Of a DNA stretch of 33,461 nucleotides, positions 15,924-24,298 are shown piece after piece; positions within the stretch are counted from its first letter, which is position 1, and every line of letters begins with the position of its first letter. The position numbers and the translations under genes are program-made. Source of the stretch: DSXH01 sp037446915 (GTDB taxonomy: Bacteria > Bacteroidota > Ignavibacteria > Ignavibacteriales > Melioribacteraceae); contig JBBIHP010000018.1 in assembly GCA_037446915.1 (NCBI GenBank), positions 1 to 33,461 on the forward strand, given 5' to 3'. The notes beneath the pieces were generated by a model. It made no database searches. It saw only the letters and a list, made by a program, of their open reading frames with translations, and had not been told where the DNA came from.

Positions 15924-16898
15924 TCAGGATAATTTTTTAATAATTTCGACCGAGTTGATTCCTTCTGATTCGGCAGAAAAATTTGGAATAATTCTATGGC
16001 GCAATACAGGAATCAAAAATGATTTTACATCATCAATTGAAGGAGTAAATCTACCTTCCATTACAGCTTTAGTTTTTGCGGCAAGAATTAGGTATTGGGA
16101 TGCACGCGGTCCGGCACCCCAGCTAATCCAATCTTTAACAAATTGCTGAGTATTTCCGTTTGTTGGTCTGGTACTGTTTACAAAACTCACTGCATATTGA
16201 ATTACATTATCTGCAACAGGTACACGCCTAATTAATTCCTGGAAGGAAATCATTTCATCAGCTTTGATAATTTTTTGAAGTGTTGGTTTATAATCGCTTG
16301 TTGTTTGTTTTATTATTTCAACCTCCTCTTCAAAGCCGGGATAATCGAGCCAGAGGTTAAACATAAACCTGTCGAGTTGTGCTTCGGGAAGCGGATAAGT
16401 TCCTTCCTGCTCAATTGGATTTTGAGTTGCAAGAACAAAGAATGGCTCTTCCAGTTTATGTGTAATTCCGGCAGCGGTTACTTTGTATTCTTGCATTGCT
16501 TCAAGAAGTGCTGATTGTGTTTTAGGTGGAGTGCGGTTTATTTCATCGGCTAAAATCATGTTAGCGAAAATTGGTCCTTTGATAAACCTGAATTCTCGAT
16601 TGTGTGTAACTGGATTCTCATCAATTATTTCAGTTCCGGTTATATCACCGGGCATAAGATCCGGAGTAAATTGTATTCTGTTGAATTTTAGATCAAGGAC
16701 TTCTGAAAAAGTTTTTATCAATAAGGTTTTTGCTAACCCCGGAACACCAATTAGAAGACAATGACCGCGTGAAAGAAGTGCAACTAAAAGATCATTAATT
16801 ATTTGATCCTGACCGATAATTACTTTAGCGATCTCTTTCTTTATATTTTTTACAGCAACCGATAATTTTTCAACAAGTTCAACATCACTATTCGGCAC
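15924..16898 (-). CDS. MoxR-family AAA+ ATPase
   Basis: A MoxR-type AAA+ ATPase of 324 residues, a chaperone-like family that often matures or activates protein complexes. Walker A is GVPGLAKT (51-58), with Ala-Lys-Thr in place of Gly-Lys-Thr as is common in this family. Walker B is MILADEINRTPPKTQ (114-128), followed by ATQNPIEQEGTYPLPEAQLDRF. The start is GTG (16896-16898), because an in-frame TAA immediately precedes it and no ATG follows before the ATPase core. MoxR genes commonly precede VWA-domain and DUF58 genes, but none follows here; the next gene is the M23 peptidase. Confidence 0.92.
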   Translation of the reverse strand: MPNSDVELVEKLSVAVKNIKKEIAKVIIGQDQIINDLLVALLSRGHCLLIGVPGLAKTLLIKTFSEVLDLKFNRIQFTPDLMPGDITGTEIIDENPVTHNREFRFIKGPIFANMILADEINRTPPKTQSALLEAMQEYKVTAAGITHKLEEPFFVLATQNPIEQEGTYPLPEAQLDRFMFNLWLDYPGFEEEVEIIKQTTSDYKPTLQKIIKADEMISFQELIRRVPVADNVIQYAVSFVNSTRPTNGNTQQFVKDWISWGAGPRASQYLILAAKTKAVMEGRFTPSIDDVKSFLIPVLRHRIIPNFSAESEGINSVEIIKKLS

Positions 16899-16951
16899 TT
16901 AAACCCCGTTTTTATTCTTTACAATAATTAGAAAATTAATTATTACCAATC

Positions 16952-18217
16952 TTAAAGACGAATATCCCAGTATATTTTTTCTCTCAATTCATCCATCCAC
17001 TTAGCATATAATTTCTGTTTTTTGTAATACTCTGCCAGACGCTTGATCTCAGCAAAATCTTCATCAATACTGGCTTTATGTTCGGGAGTCCGTTTAATAA
17101 GCTTTACAATATGATATCCATAAGCATTATTATCTATTTCAAGTCTTTTAGGAAAGCTGATATCACTTTCCTTCATTTTGAAAATCACATCGAGTAAAGA
17201 TTTATCGAGCTGATTTTTCTCGAATGTTCCGAGCTCACCGCCGAATCTTGCATTTTCTTTATCATCACTGTATTTCTTAGCGTAGTATTCAAAAGTATTT
17301 ACCTTACGCATAATACTATCTCTAATGTCGTTAAGAAATTCAATAGCTTTAAGGTCGGCTGCGTCATCAGCTTTCAGCTTTATTAGAATATGCCGGCAAT
17401 GAATTGATTCCCCTCTTCTTTCAAGTAATTGAATAATGTGGTACCCTACAGGAGATTCAACAATTCCAGAAATTTGATTTGGTGCAAGAGCGAATGCAGC
17501 AGCTTCAAATTCCGGATAGAAGACGCCGCGCTTAACAAATCCAAGGTCGCCTCCTTGAGATGCACTCCCCGGATCGTTAGAATATTGACGGGCTAACTGT
17601 GCAAAGTCGCCCCCTTTTTTAATTGAATCCAACAGCATAGCAGCTGTTTCTCTTGCTTTCTGCTTTATTCTTTCACCTGTTTTAGGATTCTGGAATATAT
17701 GCGAAATCTGGAATCGTTCCGGTACAATGCCAAGCGAATCTTTATAGGTATTAAAAAAATCTTCTACTTCCAAACGAGAAACTTGAACACCGGCGAACTT
17801 TTTTTCTCTAACAAACTCCGACATTGCCATTTTTCTAATATCTTCCCGAATAGTCCTTTTAATTTTTTCGAGTGGCATTCCATAAACCTGTTCCAGTCGT
17901 TCCTTAGACCCAAACTGCTGCATTAACATATTGATTTGATAATCCAGTCTTTGATTAACCTGCTCGTCTGTGACAGTAACGGAATCCAATTCCGCTTGAG
18001 CATAAAGCAGTTTCTCTTCTATTAACTGATTAAGAATTGCTTTTACAATCTGCGGATCCTGAGGATTAAGTTTTCTCTGTGAAGTTTCATAATAAACTCT
18101 GAAGTCTAAATCAGATTTTAAGATAATTTCGTTATCAACGACGGCAACAATTTTATCGCCAACCTGTTGAGCAAAGAGAGAAACAGTAAGTAATAAAAAA
18201 CTAATAATGTATTTCAT
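16952..18217 (-). CDS. surA: periplasmic SurA-like peptidyl-prolyl isomerase/chaperone
   Basis: A periplasmic foldase of 421 residues. The signal peptide is about MKYIISFLLLTVSLFA, with mature QQVGDKIVAVVDNEIILKSD opening the SurA N-domain. Two parvulin domains follow: the first around FQISHIFQNPKTGER...YSNDPGSASQGGDLGFVKRG, the second around IHCRHILIKLKADD...YSDDKENARFGGELGTF. Both keep the family's His and Gly-Gly-Asp-Leu-Gly type motifs. A short C-terminal helix ends ...REKIYWDIRL. It overlaps the upstream lipoprotein gene by four bases (ATGA). Its likely role is outer-membrane protein maturation. Confidence 0.9.
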   Translation of the reverse strand: MKYIISFLLLTVSLFAQQVGDKIVAVVDNEIILKSDLDFRVYYETSQRKLNPQDPQIVKAILNQLIEEKLLYAQAELDSVTVTDEQVNQRLDYQINMLMQQFGSKERLEQVYGMPLEKIKRTIREDIRKMAMSEFVREKKFAGVQVSRLEVEDFFNTYKDSLGIVPERFQISHIFQNPKTGERIKQKARETAAMLLDSIKKGGDFAQLARQYSNDPGSASQGGDLGFVKRGVFYPEFEAAAFALAPNQISGIVESPVGYHIIQLLERRGESIHCRHILIKLKADDAADLKAIEFLNDIRDSIMRKVNTFEYYAKKYSDDKENARFGGELGTFEKNQLDKSLLDVIFKMKESDISFPKRLEIDNNAYGYHIVKLIKRTPEHKASIDEDFAEIKRLAEYYKKQKLYAKWMDELREKIYWDIRL

Positions 18218-19032
18218 TCTGTGTACCTTTTTATATCAATATTATGATCGTCTATTAATTTATTTAAGTATTCTCTTACAAGTTCTTTGTTTTTAAGAAT
18301 CATAAACCTGTCTTTTACAATTTCGATAATCATATCAAATGAAGGTAGAGTCCCTTTATCAAATTTTTCAATTAATTGAACAATTACAAATTTTTGTGGT
18401 TCTTCCTGTAAAACAATACTAACCTCATTTGCTAAGAGATTCGTAACAACTTTGTATTGAGTAACTGGTTTAAATTTATGTGCAGGTATTAAAAGAGCAG
18501 ATTGCTCATTAATTATTGTTTCGTCACCCCTAAATGAATTGAGAGTTTTTTTCCAATCGCTTTCAACCAGTAATTTTCTGAATCTTACTGCCGTTTCAAT
18601 GTTATTAAAGTAAGCAGTATTGATTTTAAAATAATCCTCGGTGAATACAAAATCCTGTTTAAAATTTTCGTAAAAAGCTTTTAGTTCATCGCTGCCCGGT
18701 TCATATTTATTTTCTTCCAGGTATTTATTAATTACAATTGCTGCAGCAAGTTCCTTTCGGGAATTTTCTAATATACGGTTGAATTCATCAGAATCCAGAA
18801 TGCCATTATCGCGGGCTTCCTTATAAAGGATTTCCTTTTCAACCCAATCATTTATGAATTCTTCACGGAGCTTTGATTGATTTCGGAAATCGCCTAAAGC
18901 ATTTTCTAAATTTTCCTCTGTTAGAACAGAATCCCCAACTTTAACAAGATGCCTGGATGTCCTGTCCTCGTCCGAACAGCTAACAAAAATTAGCGTGGCT
19001 AAAAATAATACCGGACTAATTCTTAAATGCAT
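18214..19032 (-). CDS. lipoprotein with SurA-N-like region, no obvious catalytic parvulin domain
   Basis: A probable lipoprotein of 272 residues. The leader MHLRISPVLFLATLIFVSC ends with candidate lipidation Cys19; Phe at the -3 position makes the lipobox atypical. Mature residues VKVGDSVLTEENLENALGDF resemble the beginning of SurA/PpiD-type chaperones. The rest is helical and charged, and I do not see the His...GGDLG pattern of active parvulins, so a chaperone-only function is inferred. It overlaps the larger foldase gene by 17 bases and the surA-like gene by four. The three are probably co-translated. Confidence 0.75.
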   Translation of the reverse strand: MHLRISPVLFLATLIFVSCSDEDRTSRHLVKVGDSVLTEENLENALGDFRNQSKLREEFINDWVEKEILYKEARDNGILDSDEFNRILENSRKELAAAIVINKYLEENKYEPGSDELKAFYENFKQDFVFTEDYFKINTAYFNNIETAVRFRKLLVESDWKKTLNSFRGDETIINEQSALLIPAHKFKPVTQYKVVTNLLANEVSIVLQEEPQKFVIVQLIEKFDKGTLPSFDMIIEIVKDRFMILKNKELVREYLNKLIDDHNIDIKRYTE

Positions 19033-21001
19033 TACCTAACTCATCATAATAGATTTTTGGTTTATAAATATTCTTCAGACCATTGATATAAATATCTTCA
19101 AGTCTCTTACTTTCACGTTCCTGAAGCAGACTTGCAATTTCAGCTTTAACTTCTTCCAGGTTTTTAAGCCGTGCATCTTCACGCTTAATAAGTTTAACTA
19201 TCGACCATCCGTCCTGGAAACGGAATGGTTCCGATATATCACCAATATTCTTCAACGAGTTTGCTTTTTTCGATAGATCATTTGCGTCTATTTCAACCAA
19301 TCCGTAATAGCCGGGAACATCCTGATAACCCAATCTTTGCGAATACTTAACAAGGAGACTGTCGAAATTGTCTCCGCTTTGAGCCAGTGAATAGTAATAG
19401 TTAATCAAAGAATCCGTGGATGTATAAATCTCTTTGAATTCAACCCTGTCCTTCCATTTATAATCTTCCCGGTGTTGATCAAAATAGTTTTGAATCATCG
19501 AACTATCAACCACAACTTTGGTCCATACTTCTTCTTCAAGTAATTTGAAAAGGTAAATTCCATTTTCATATTCTTCCATAAGTGATGCAAATTGCAGACT
19601 CTCTTTATCGTATTCCATTGCTTTCTTTTTTAATATCATATCATCAATGTAATTGGTATAAATATCCTTAATAGTTTCAGCATTAAGAAGGCTGTGACTA
19701 TACTGTTCTGACCTGATGATATATGACATTAGTGAGTCTACAGTATAAAATTGATTTGAAAAAGTAAATAGAACTTCTGGACCAAGGGATTTTTTGTATT
19801 CGGTTGCTTCAAAGTTTCTACCGCTTCGTATTTCATTTGCAGAAGAAATAAGTTTCTGATAGATACCTTCATTCATTTTATAGTTATAGTTATTTTTCAA
19901 ACTATCAAGAAGTTTTTCATACTCCTGCTTAAAGTATGTTCTTATAAACATATCTTTTAATTCTTCCGCACTCTCCTTAAATGATGGGTAAGGAGAAATT
20001 TCGTTTACCCTAACTACATGGTAACCAATTGTTGTTTCAATAATTGGAGATATTTCATTAACATTCGTACTGAATAATACATCTTCAAATTTGGGATCGA
20101 TCCTTCCTCGGGATAAGAATCCTAAATCACCAAATTGTTTTGCGGTCATTTTATCTTCGGAGTATTCGAATGCTAATTTATTAAAGTCGGCACCTTCTTT
20201 AAGTTTTTTCTCGATATCCAAAATTTTCTTTAAGGCTCTTGTAGAATCCTTTTTCCCGGTTGAATCGAGTATGGAAACCATTATGTGTTGAGCTTTAACC
20301 TGTTCTTTACGGTGTTGTTTTTCCAATACCTTTAATACATGATACCCATAGTTCGATTTTATAAGTTTAGGATAAATTTTACCCGCTTCGGTTGTGTAGA
20401 TTGCTTCTTCAATTTCGGGAACAACTATCATACCCGATGTTACCCATCCGACTACTCCTCCCCTTTTATTAGTATAAGTATCTTTTGAATATTGTTCGGC
20501 AAGCTTAGCATAGTCTTCCCCTTTATTAATCCTTTCAATTAATTCATTACCGAGTTTTTCAGTTTCCTCAGCATTCATTGTAGAATCGGGTATAAGCATA
20601 ATATGTGCAGCTTTAAACTCTGTTTTTCTTCTTTCGTACATTTTTTTCAAAGCCGGTTCGTATAGATGGTCTTCAAGAAATAAGGTTGAGCCGATATTCT
20701 TTTTATAATCGAATAATTCCTTTAGCATATCAGGATCGGTTGTAAAACCTCTTACTTCGGCGTCCCGCAATTTCATTTTGTAATTAACATAGAGGTCAAG
20801 AAATTTTTTCAGTTCATCCTGAGAATCCGTCTTAGCTTTTTCTACTCCACCTGTATTCTTTGCATAGGCTTTTTCAAACTCATCCAGATAGATTTTATAA
20901 TTACCATATTCGGCAACAACAATTTTAGAATGTTCGGATGTACATGAAACAATTAAGATGGATAACGGCAGAAGCGATAAAAGAAGCTTTCTAAAAATCA
21001 T
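19016..21001 (-). CDS. large peptidyl-prolyl isomerase lipoprotein with several parvulin domains
   Basis: An envelope foldase of 661 residues. The leader ends in the lipobox IVSC (Cys20). The first parvulin domain spans about 130-230 (FKAAHIMLIPDS ... KRGGVVGWVTSG ... YGYHVLKVLEK). The second spans about 235-340 (VKAQHIMVSILDS ... FGDLGFLSRGRIDPKFE ... IGYHVVRVNE). A third, degenerate repeat lies near the C-terminus (about 515-620; VEFKEIYTSTDS ... DVPGYYGLVEI ... GWSIVKLIKRED). The ATG has a good GGAGG eight bases upstream. It is the first gene of a foldase operon with the two genes after it. Confidence 0.88.
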   Translation of the reverse strand: MIFRKLLLSLLPLSILIVSCTSEHSKIVVAEYGNYKIYLDEFEKAYAKNTGGVEKAKTDSQDELKKFLDLYVNYKMKLRDAEVRGFTTDPDMLKELFDYKKNIGSTLFLEDHLYEPALKKMYERRKTEFKAAHIMLIPDSTMNAEETEKLGNELIERINKGEDYAKLAEQYSKDTYTNKRGGVVGWVTSGMIVVPEIEEAIYTTEAGKIYPKLIKSNYGYHVLKVLEKQHRKEQVKAQHIMVSILDSTGKKDSTRALKKILDIEKKLKEGADFNKLAFEYSEDKMTAKQFGDLGFLSRGRIDPKFEDVLFSTNVNEISPIIETTIGYHVVRVNEISPYPSFKESAEELKDMFIRTYFKQEYEKLLDSLKNNYNYKMNEGIYQKLISSANEIRSGRNFEATEYKKSLGPEVLFTFSNQFYTVDSLMSYIIRSEQYSHSLLNAETIKDIYTNYIDDMILKKKAMEYDKESLQFASLMEEYENGIYLFKLLEEEVWTKVVVDSSMIQNYFDQHREDYKWKDRVEFKEIYTSTDSLINYYYSLAQSGDNFDSLLVKYSQRLGYQDVPGYYGLVEIDANDLSKKANSLKNIGDISEPFRFQDGWSIVKLIKREDARLKNLEEVKAEIASLLQERESKRLEDIYINGLKNIYKPKIYYDELGNAFKN

Positions 21002-21088
21002 TAATAAACCTCCGTCAATTTTTAAGAATCAATTAATCATTTGTTATGCGAAGTGTAAAAATAACAAGAAAATCTAAATTTACTCTCA

Positions 21089-22033
21089 TTATTCAACTTT
21101 GAAAGGCATTGTGTTCCTTTCCCAGAAAATTCCATGGTCGTAACCCTGGATTTTCTTATCAATTTGGGCTTTTTCCAATCTTTTTTCTGCAAGGCAAGCA
21201 TACATTTTATCTAATTCAATCCCTACATAATTCCTGTTAAGTTTCTTGGCAACTACAGAGGTTGTTCCGGAACCGAGGAACGGATCGAGAACTGTATCCC
21301 CCTTTTTAGAACTTGCAAGAATAAGTTTTGCAATTAACTTTTCCGGTTTTTGAGTCGGGTGATCTGTATTCTCCGGCATCGACCAGAACGGAACTGAAAT
21401 GTCAGTCCAGATATTTGACGGGAAAGTTAATCGAAAATTCCCATTACTATTTTTCGACCAGTCCTTCGGTTGACCATTACTATCTTTGTAAGGTGCTATC
21501 ACTTTTCTGTTTAACTTAACGGCATCGTGATTGAATGTATATTTTCTGGAGAGAGTGCAATACCAAATATCTTCAGAATTATTTTTCCAATTCGATTTAG
21601 CGCCTCGTCCTTTTTCGCGCTCCCATGTTATTCTGTTTCTAACATAGAAATATTTTTCCAGTATATGCCCGATTGAAATAGATGTGCGCCAATCGCTGCA
21701 AAAATAGACTGTAGCATTTTTTTTTAGTGTATGAATTATTCTGGATATAAAATTATTAATCCATTCAGAATACTCATTTATTGAGATAGCTTTTACTGTT
21801 AGTGTGTTGAAAGATTTATAAAGGTTATAAGGCGGATCAACAATCAGCAAGTCAACAAAATTTTCTGGCAAATAGTCGATAACATCAAAAACATCCTGGC
21901 AGATTGTTTTATTTATTATTTTAGAAACGGACTCATTCTTATTAACCGTAATTAAATTGACGGAATATTTTTCAAAATCGGAAGCAGAGATTTTTACTGT
22001 CCGGTTAAGCAGTGATCTGGATTGTTTTTTCAT
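21089..22033 (-). CDS. DNA methyltransferase, beta-class (adenine-type DPPY)
   Basis: A site-specific DNA methyltransferase of 314 residues. The catalytic motif IV is LLIVDPPYNLY (62-72). The AdoMet-binding motif I is DPFLGSGTTSVVAKK (250-264), preceded by HPTQKPEKL (225-233). The order IV then I defines the beta class, and DPPY is usual for adenine-N6 enzymes. The region between, about 135-215 (ITWEREKGRGAKSNWKNNSED...), probably includes target recognition. No restriction endonuclease is next to it, so it looks solitary. It starts with ATG, 20 bases after metG on the same strand. Target sequence unknown. Confidence 0.9.
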   Translation of the reverse strand: MKKQSRSLLNRTVKISASDFEKYSVNLITVNKNESVSKIINKTICQDVFDVIDYLPENFVDLLIVDPPYNLYKSFNTLTVKAISINEYSEWINNFISRIIHTLKKNATVYFCSDWRTSISIGHILEKYFYVRNRITWEREKGRGAKSNWKNNSEDIWYCTLSRKYTFNHDAVKLNRKVIAPYKDSNGQPKDWSKNSNGNFRLTFPSNIWTDISVPFWSMPENTDHPTQKPEKLIAKLILASSKKGDTVLDPFLGSGTTSVVAKKLNRNYVGIELDKMYACLAEKRLEKAQIDKKIQGYDHGIFWERNTMPFKVE

Positions 22034-22053
22034 ATTTCGCCGCCATAATTCAT

Positions 22054-24114
22054 TTACTTTGCTAATGTACCGGGAGATACGCTGTTATCGATCTCGATAA
22101 GTTTAACTTTTCCTTCTTCCGATGTATCAACGGCAAGCACCATACCCTGTGAATCCAATCCAAATAATTTTGCGGGTTTTAGATTTGCTACTACCATTAC
22201 TTTTTTACCTATTAGCTGTTCCGGTTCGTAACTCTTTGCTATTCCGGCAACTAACTGTCTTTCTTCATTGCCAAGATCAATTCTCAGCTTCAGTAGTTTT
22301 TCACTTTTATTTACCTTCTCAGCATTCTTAATAACCGCAACTCTAAGTTTTACTTTCTTAAAATCATCAATGGTAATTTCTTCATCAACCGGTTTTACCT
22401 CGCCATCGGGTTTACCAAGTTTATTTATCTGCTCGTCAATTACTTTATCTTCAATTTTAGTAAAAAGAATTTCAGATTGACCGAGTAAATGACCTTCTTT
22501 TAAATTAAGACTGCCGCTTGAACTCCAATTACATTTTGTTGCATTAAGCATCTTAAAAATCTTCTCCGAAGAAAATGGAATGACCGGCTCGAATAACTCG
22601 GCTAAAGTATAAATACAATTGAGACAAATATTTAATGAAGTAGCACATTTTTCTTTATCCTTTTTTACAGTAACCCATGGTTCAGAATCATTAAAGTATT
22701 TATTGCCGGCTCTTGCCAGATTCATCATTTCAAAAACAGCATCCTTTATTTTATAACGGTCAATAAGTTCACCAACTTTAGCAGGATATTCGTCAATCAA
22801 TTTTATCATATCTTCATCAATCTTATCCAGTTTACCAAACAGCGGAACTTTTCCCTCGAAATGTTTAAATACAAATGTGAAAGTCCGGTTAATAAAATTA
22901 CCCAGTATATCTGCTAACTCGCCGTTATTTCTGGACTGAAATTCCTTCCAGTAGAAATCTGTATCCTTATTCTCAGGAAGGTTAGCAGCTAATGTATATC
23001 GAATCGGATCAGTCGGAAAGAGATCGAGGAATTCAAGTACATCAACTCCCCATCCGCGCGATTTAGAAAATTTCTTACCTTCAAAATTTAGAAACTCATT
23101 AGCCGGCACATTTTGCGGTAAGATGTATTTTTCATTCTGAATATCGTTCCATGCCATTAACATTGCCGGGAAAATAATTGTATGGAAGACAATATTATCT
23201 TTACCAATAAATGCGACATATTTTGTATCGTTCTTTTGCCAGAATTTTTTCCATAGTTCCGGCTCGTTTCTCTTTTGTGAAAGTTCTTTTGTAGCCGAGA
23301 TGTAACCGAGTACGGCTTCGAACCAAACATAAAGTACTTTACCTTCAGCTCCATCAACAGGTACTTTTACACCCCAATCAAGGTCCCTTGTATAAGCACG
23401 GTCTTTTAATCCTTCCTTAAACCATCCGCGGCAATACTGAAGAACGTTTTCTTTCCAGCCGTATTTCTCACTCATTTCCGAAACATATTTTTCCAATCTC
23501 TCCTGAAATTTTCCCAGCGGGAAATACCAGTGAGAAGTTTCTTTGAGTACAGGTGTTTCACCGGAAATTTTGCTTTTCGGATTTTTTAATTCTGAAGGTT
23601 CATATAATGATCCGCACTTTTCACATTCATCGCTTCGTGCCTCTTCATTATCGCATCTTGGACAGGTTCCTTCAACATACCGATCCGGCAAAAACATCTT
23701 TACTTTTTCATCATAAAACTGGAACGATTTTTTTTCAACTAATAAACCCTGGTCGAAGTATGTCTTAAAAAATTCCCGGGCTGTTTCATGATGAATTGGA
23801 AGACTTGTTCTTGAGTAGATATCGAAACTCATTCCGAATTTCTCGAAAGCCAACCTGTTTAATTCATGATACCGATCGATAATTACCTTGGGAGATACTT
23901 TCTCGTTATCGGCAGTAATCGTTATCGGCACCCCATGTTCGTCGGAACCGCAAATGTAAATTATGTCGTCGCCATTTAATCTTTTGTATCGCACATAAAT
24001 GTCTGCCGGCAAATAAGCACCACTTAAATGACCAAGATGGATTCTTCCGTTTGCATAAGGTAATGCAGATGTTACTAAAACTTTTTCTTTATTGGTATTA
24101 GCTGAATTGCCCAA
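22054..24114 (-). CDS. metG: methionyl-tRNA synthetase
   Basis: Charges tRNA-Met. It has 686 residues and is full length. Class I signatures are HLGH (26-29) and KFSKS (348-352). A zinc-binding CxxC-x9-CxxC (Cys151, 154, 164, 167) identifies the two-knuckle-derived subgroup. A C-terminal tRNA-binding (EMAP/Trbp111-like) domain occupies about 580-686 (DDFKKVKLRVAVIKNAEKV ... GMVLAVD). The start is TTG (24112-24114): an in-frame TAA lies two codons upstream and no ATG occurs before the HLGH motif. A TATATTTG box lies 29 bases upstream. Confidence 0.97.
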   Translation of the reverse strand: MGNSANTNKEKVLVTSALPYANGRIHLGHLSGAYLPADIYVRYKRLNGDDIIYICGSDEHGVPITITADNEKVSPKVIIDRYHELNRLAFEKFGMSFDIYSRTSLPIHHETAREFFKTYFDQGLLVEKKSFQFYDEKVKMFLPDRYVEGTCPRCDNEEARSDECEKCGSLYEPSELKNPKSKISGETPVLKETSHWYFPLGKFQERLEKYVSEMSEKYGWKENVLQYCRGWFKEGLKDRAYTRDLDWGVKVPVDGAEGKVLYVWFEAVLGYISATKELSQKRNEPELWKKFWQKNDTKYVAFIGKDNIVFHTIIFPAMLMAWNDIQNEKYILPQNVPANEFLNFEGKKFSKSRGWGVDVLEFLDLFPTDPIRYTLAANLPENKDTDFYWKEFQSRNNGELADILGNFINRTFTFVFKHFEGKVPLFGKLDKIDEDMIKLIDEYPAKVGELIDRYKIKDAVFEMMNLARAGNKYFNDSEPWVTVKKDKEKCATSLNICLNCIYTLAELFEPVIPFSSEKIFKMLNATKCNWSSSGSLNLKEGHLLGQSEILFTKIEDKVIDEQINKLGKPDGEVKPVDEEITIDDFKKVKLRVAVIKNAEKVNKSEKLLKLRIDLGNEERQLVAGIAKSYEPEQLIGKKVMVVANLKPAKLFGLDSQGMVLAVDTSEEGKVKLIEIDNSVSPGTLAK

Positions 24115-24143
24115 AACTTATCCACTCTTGTTTTTAATGAGGT

Positions 24144-24151
24144 CAAATATA
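24144..24151 (-). promoter_or_regulatory. candidate Bacteroidota-type -7 box upstream of metG
   Basis: On the minus strand it reads TATATTTG, a full match to TAnnTTTG, ending 29 bases before the metG start. No clear TTG or TTTG is seen at the expected -33 distance, so confidence is low. Confidence 0.35.
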
Positions 24152-24239
24152 AGAAAAAATGGGTTTTTAAACTCTTTACAGGAGAAGTTTGTGAATTAAT
24201 GCTGCGGTTGAACTGTTTATAATTTATTATCAAAAAAAA

Positions 24240-24270
24240 TTTATCAGTTCTAAAAAAATGAATAAATTTG
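24240..24270 (+). promoter_or_regulatory. candidate promoter of the alkaline-phosphatase-like gene
   Basis: TTTA (24240-24243), 19 bases, then TAAATTTG (24263-24270). This fits the Bacteroidota pattern TTTG-N19-TAnnTTTG with one mismatch in the upstream element. It is followed by an AAGGAGA ribosome-binding site about 10 bases before the ATG at 24299. A TATAAT also occurs at 24218-24223 but lacks a matching -35. Confidence 0.45.
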
Positions 24271-24298
24271 CACCTCTCAATTAAGGAGACATCCAAGA

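Noticed and set aside
21328..21519. Small plus-strand open frames inside the methyltransferase, metG, lys and nuo genes
   Set aside because: They lie wholly opposite strongly recognised proteins, lack RBSs and have no family resemblance; shadow frames.
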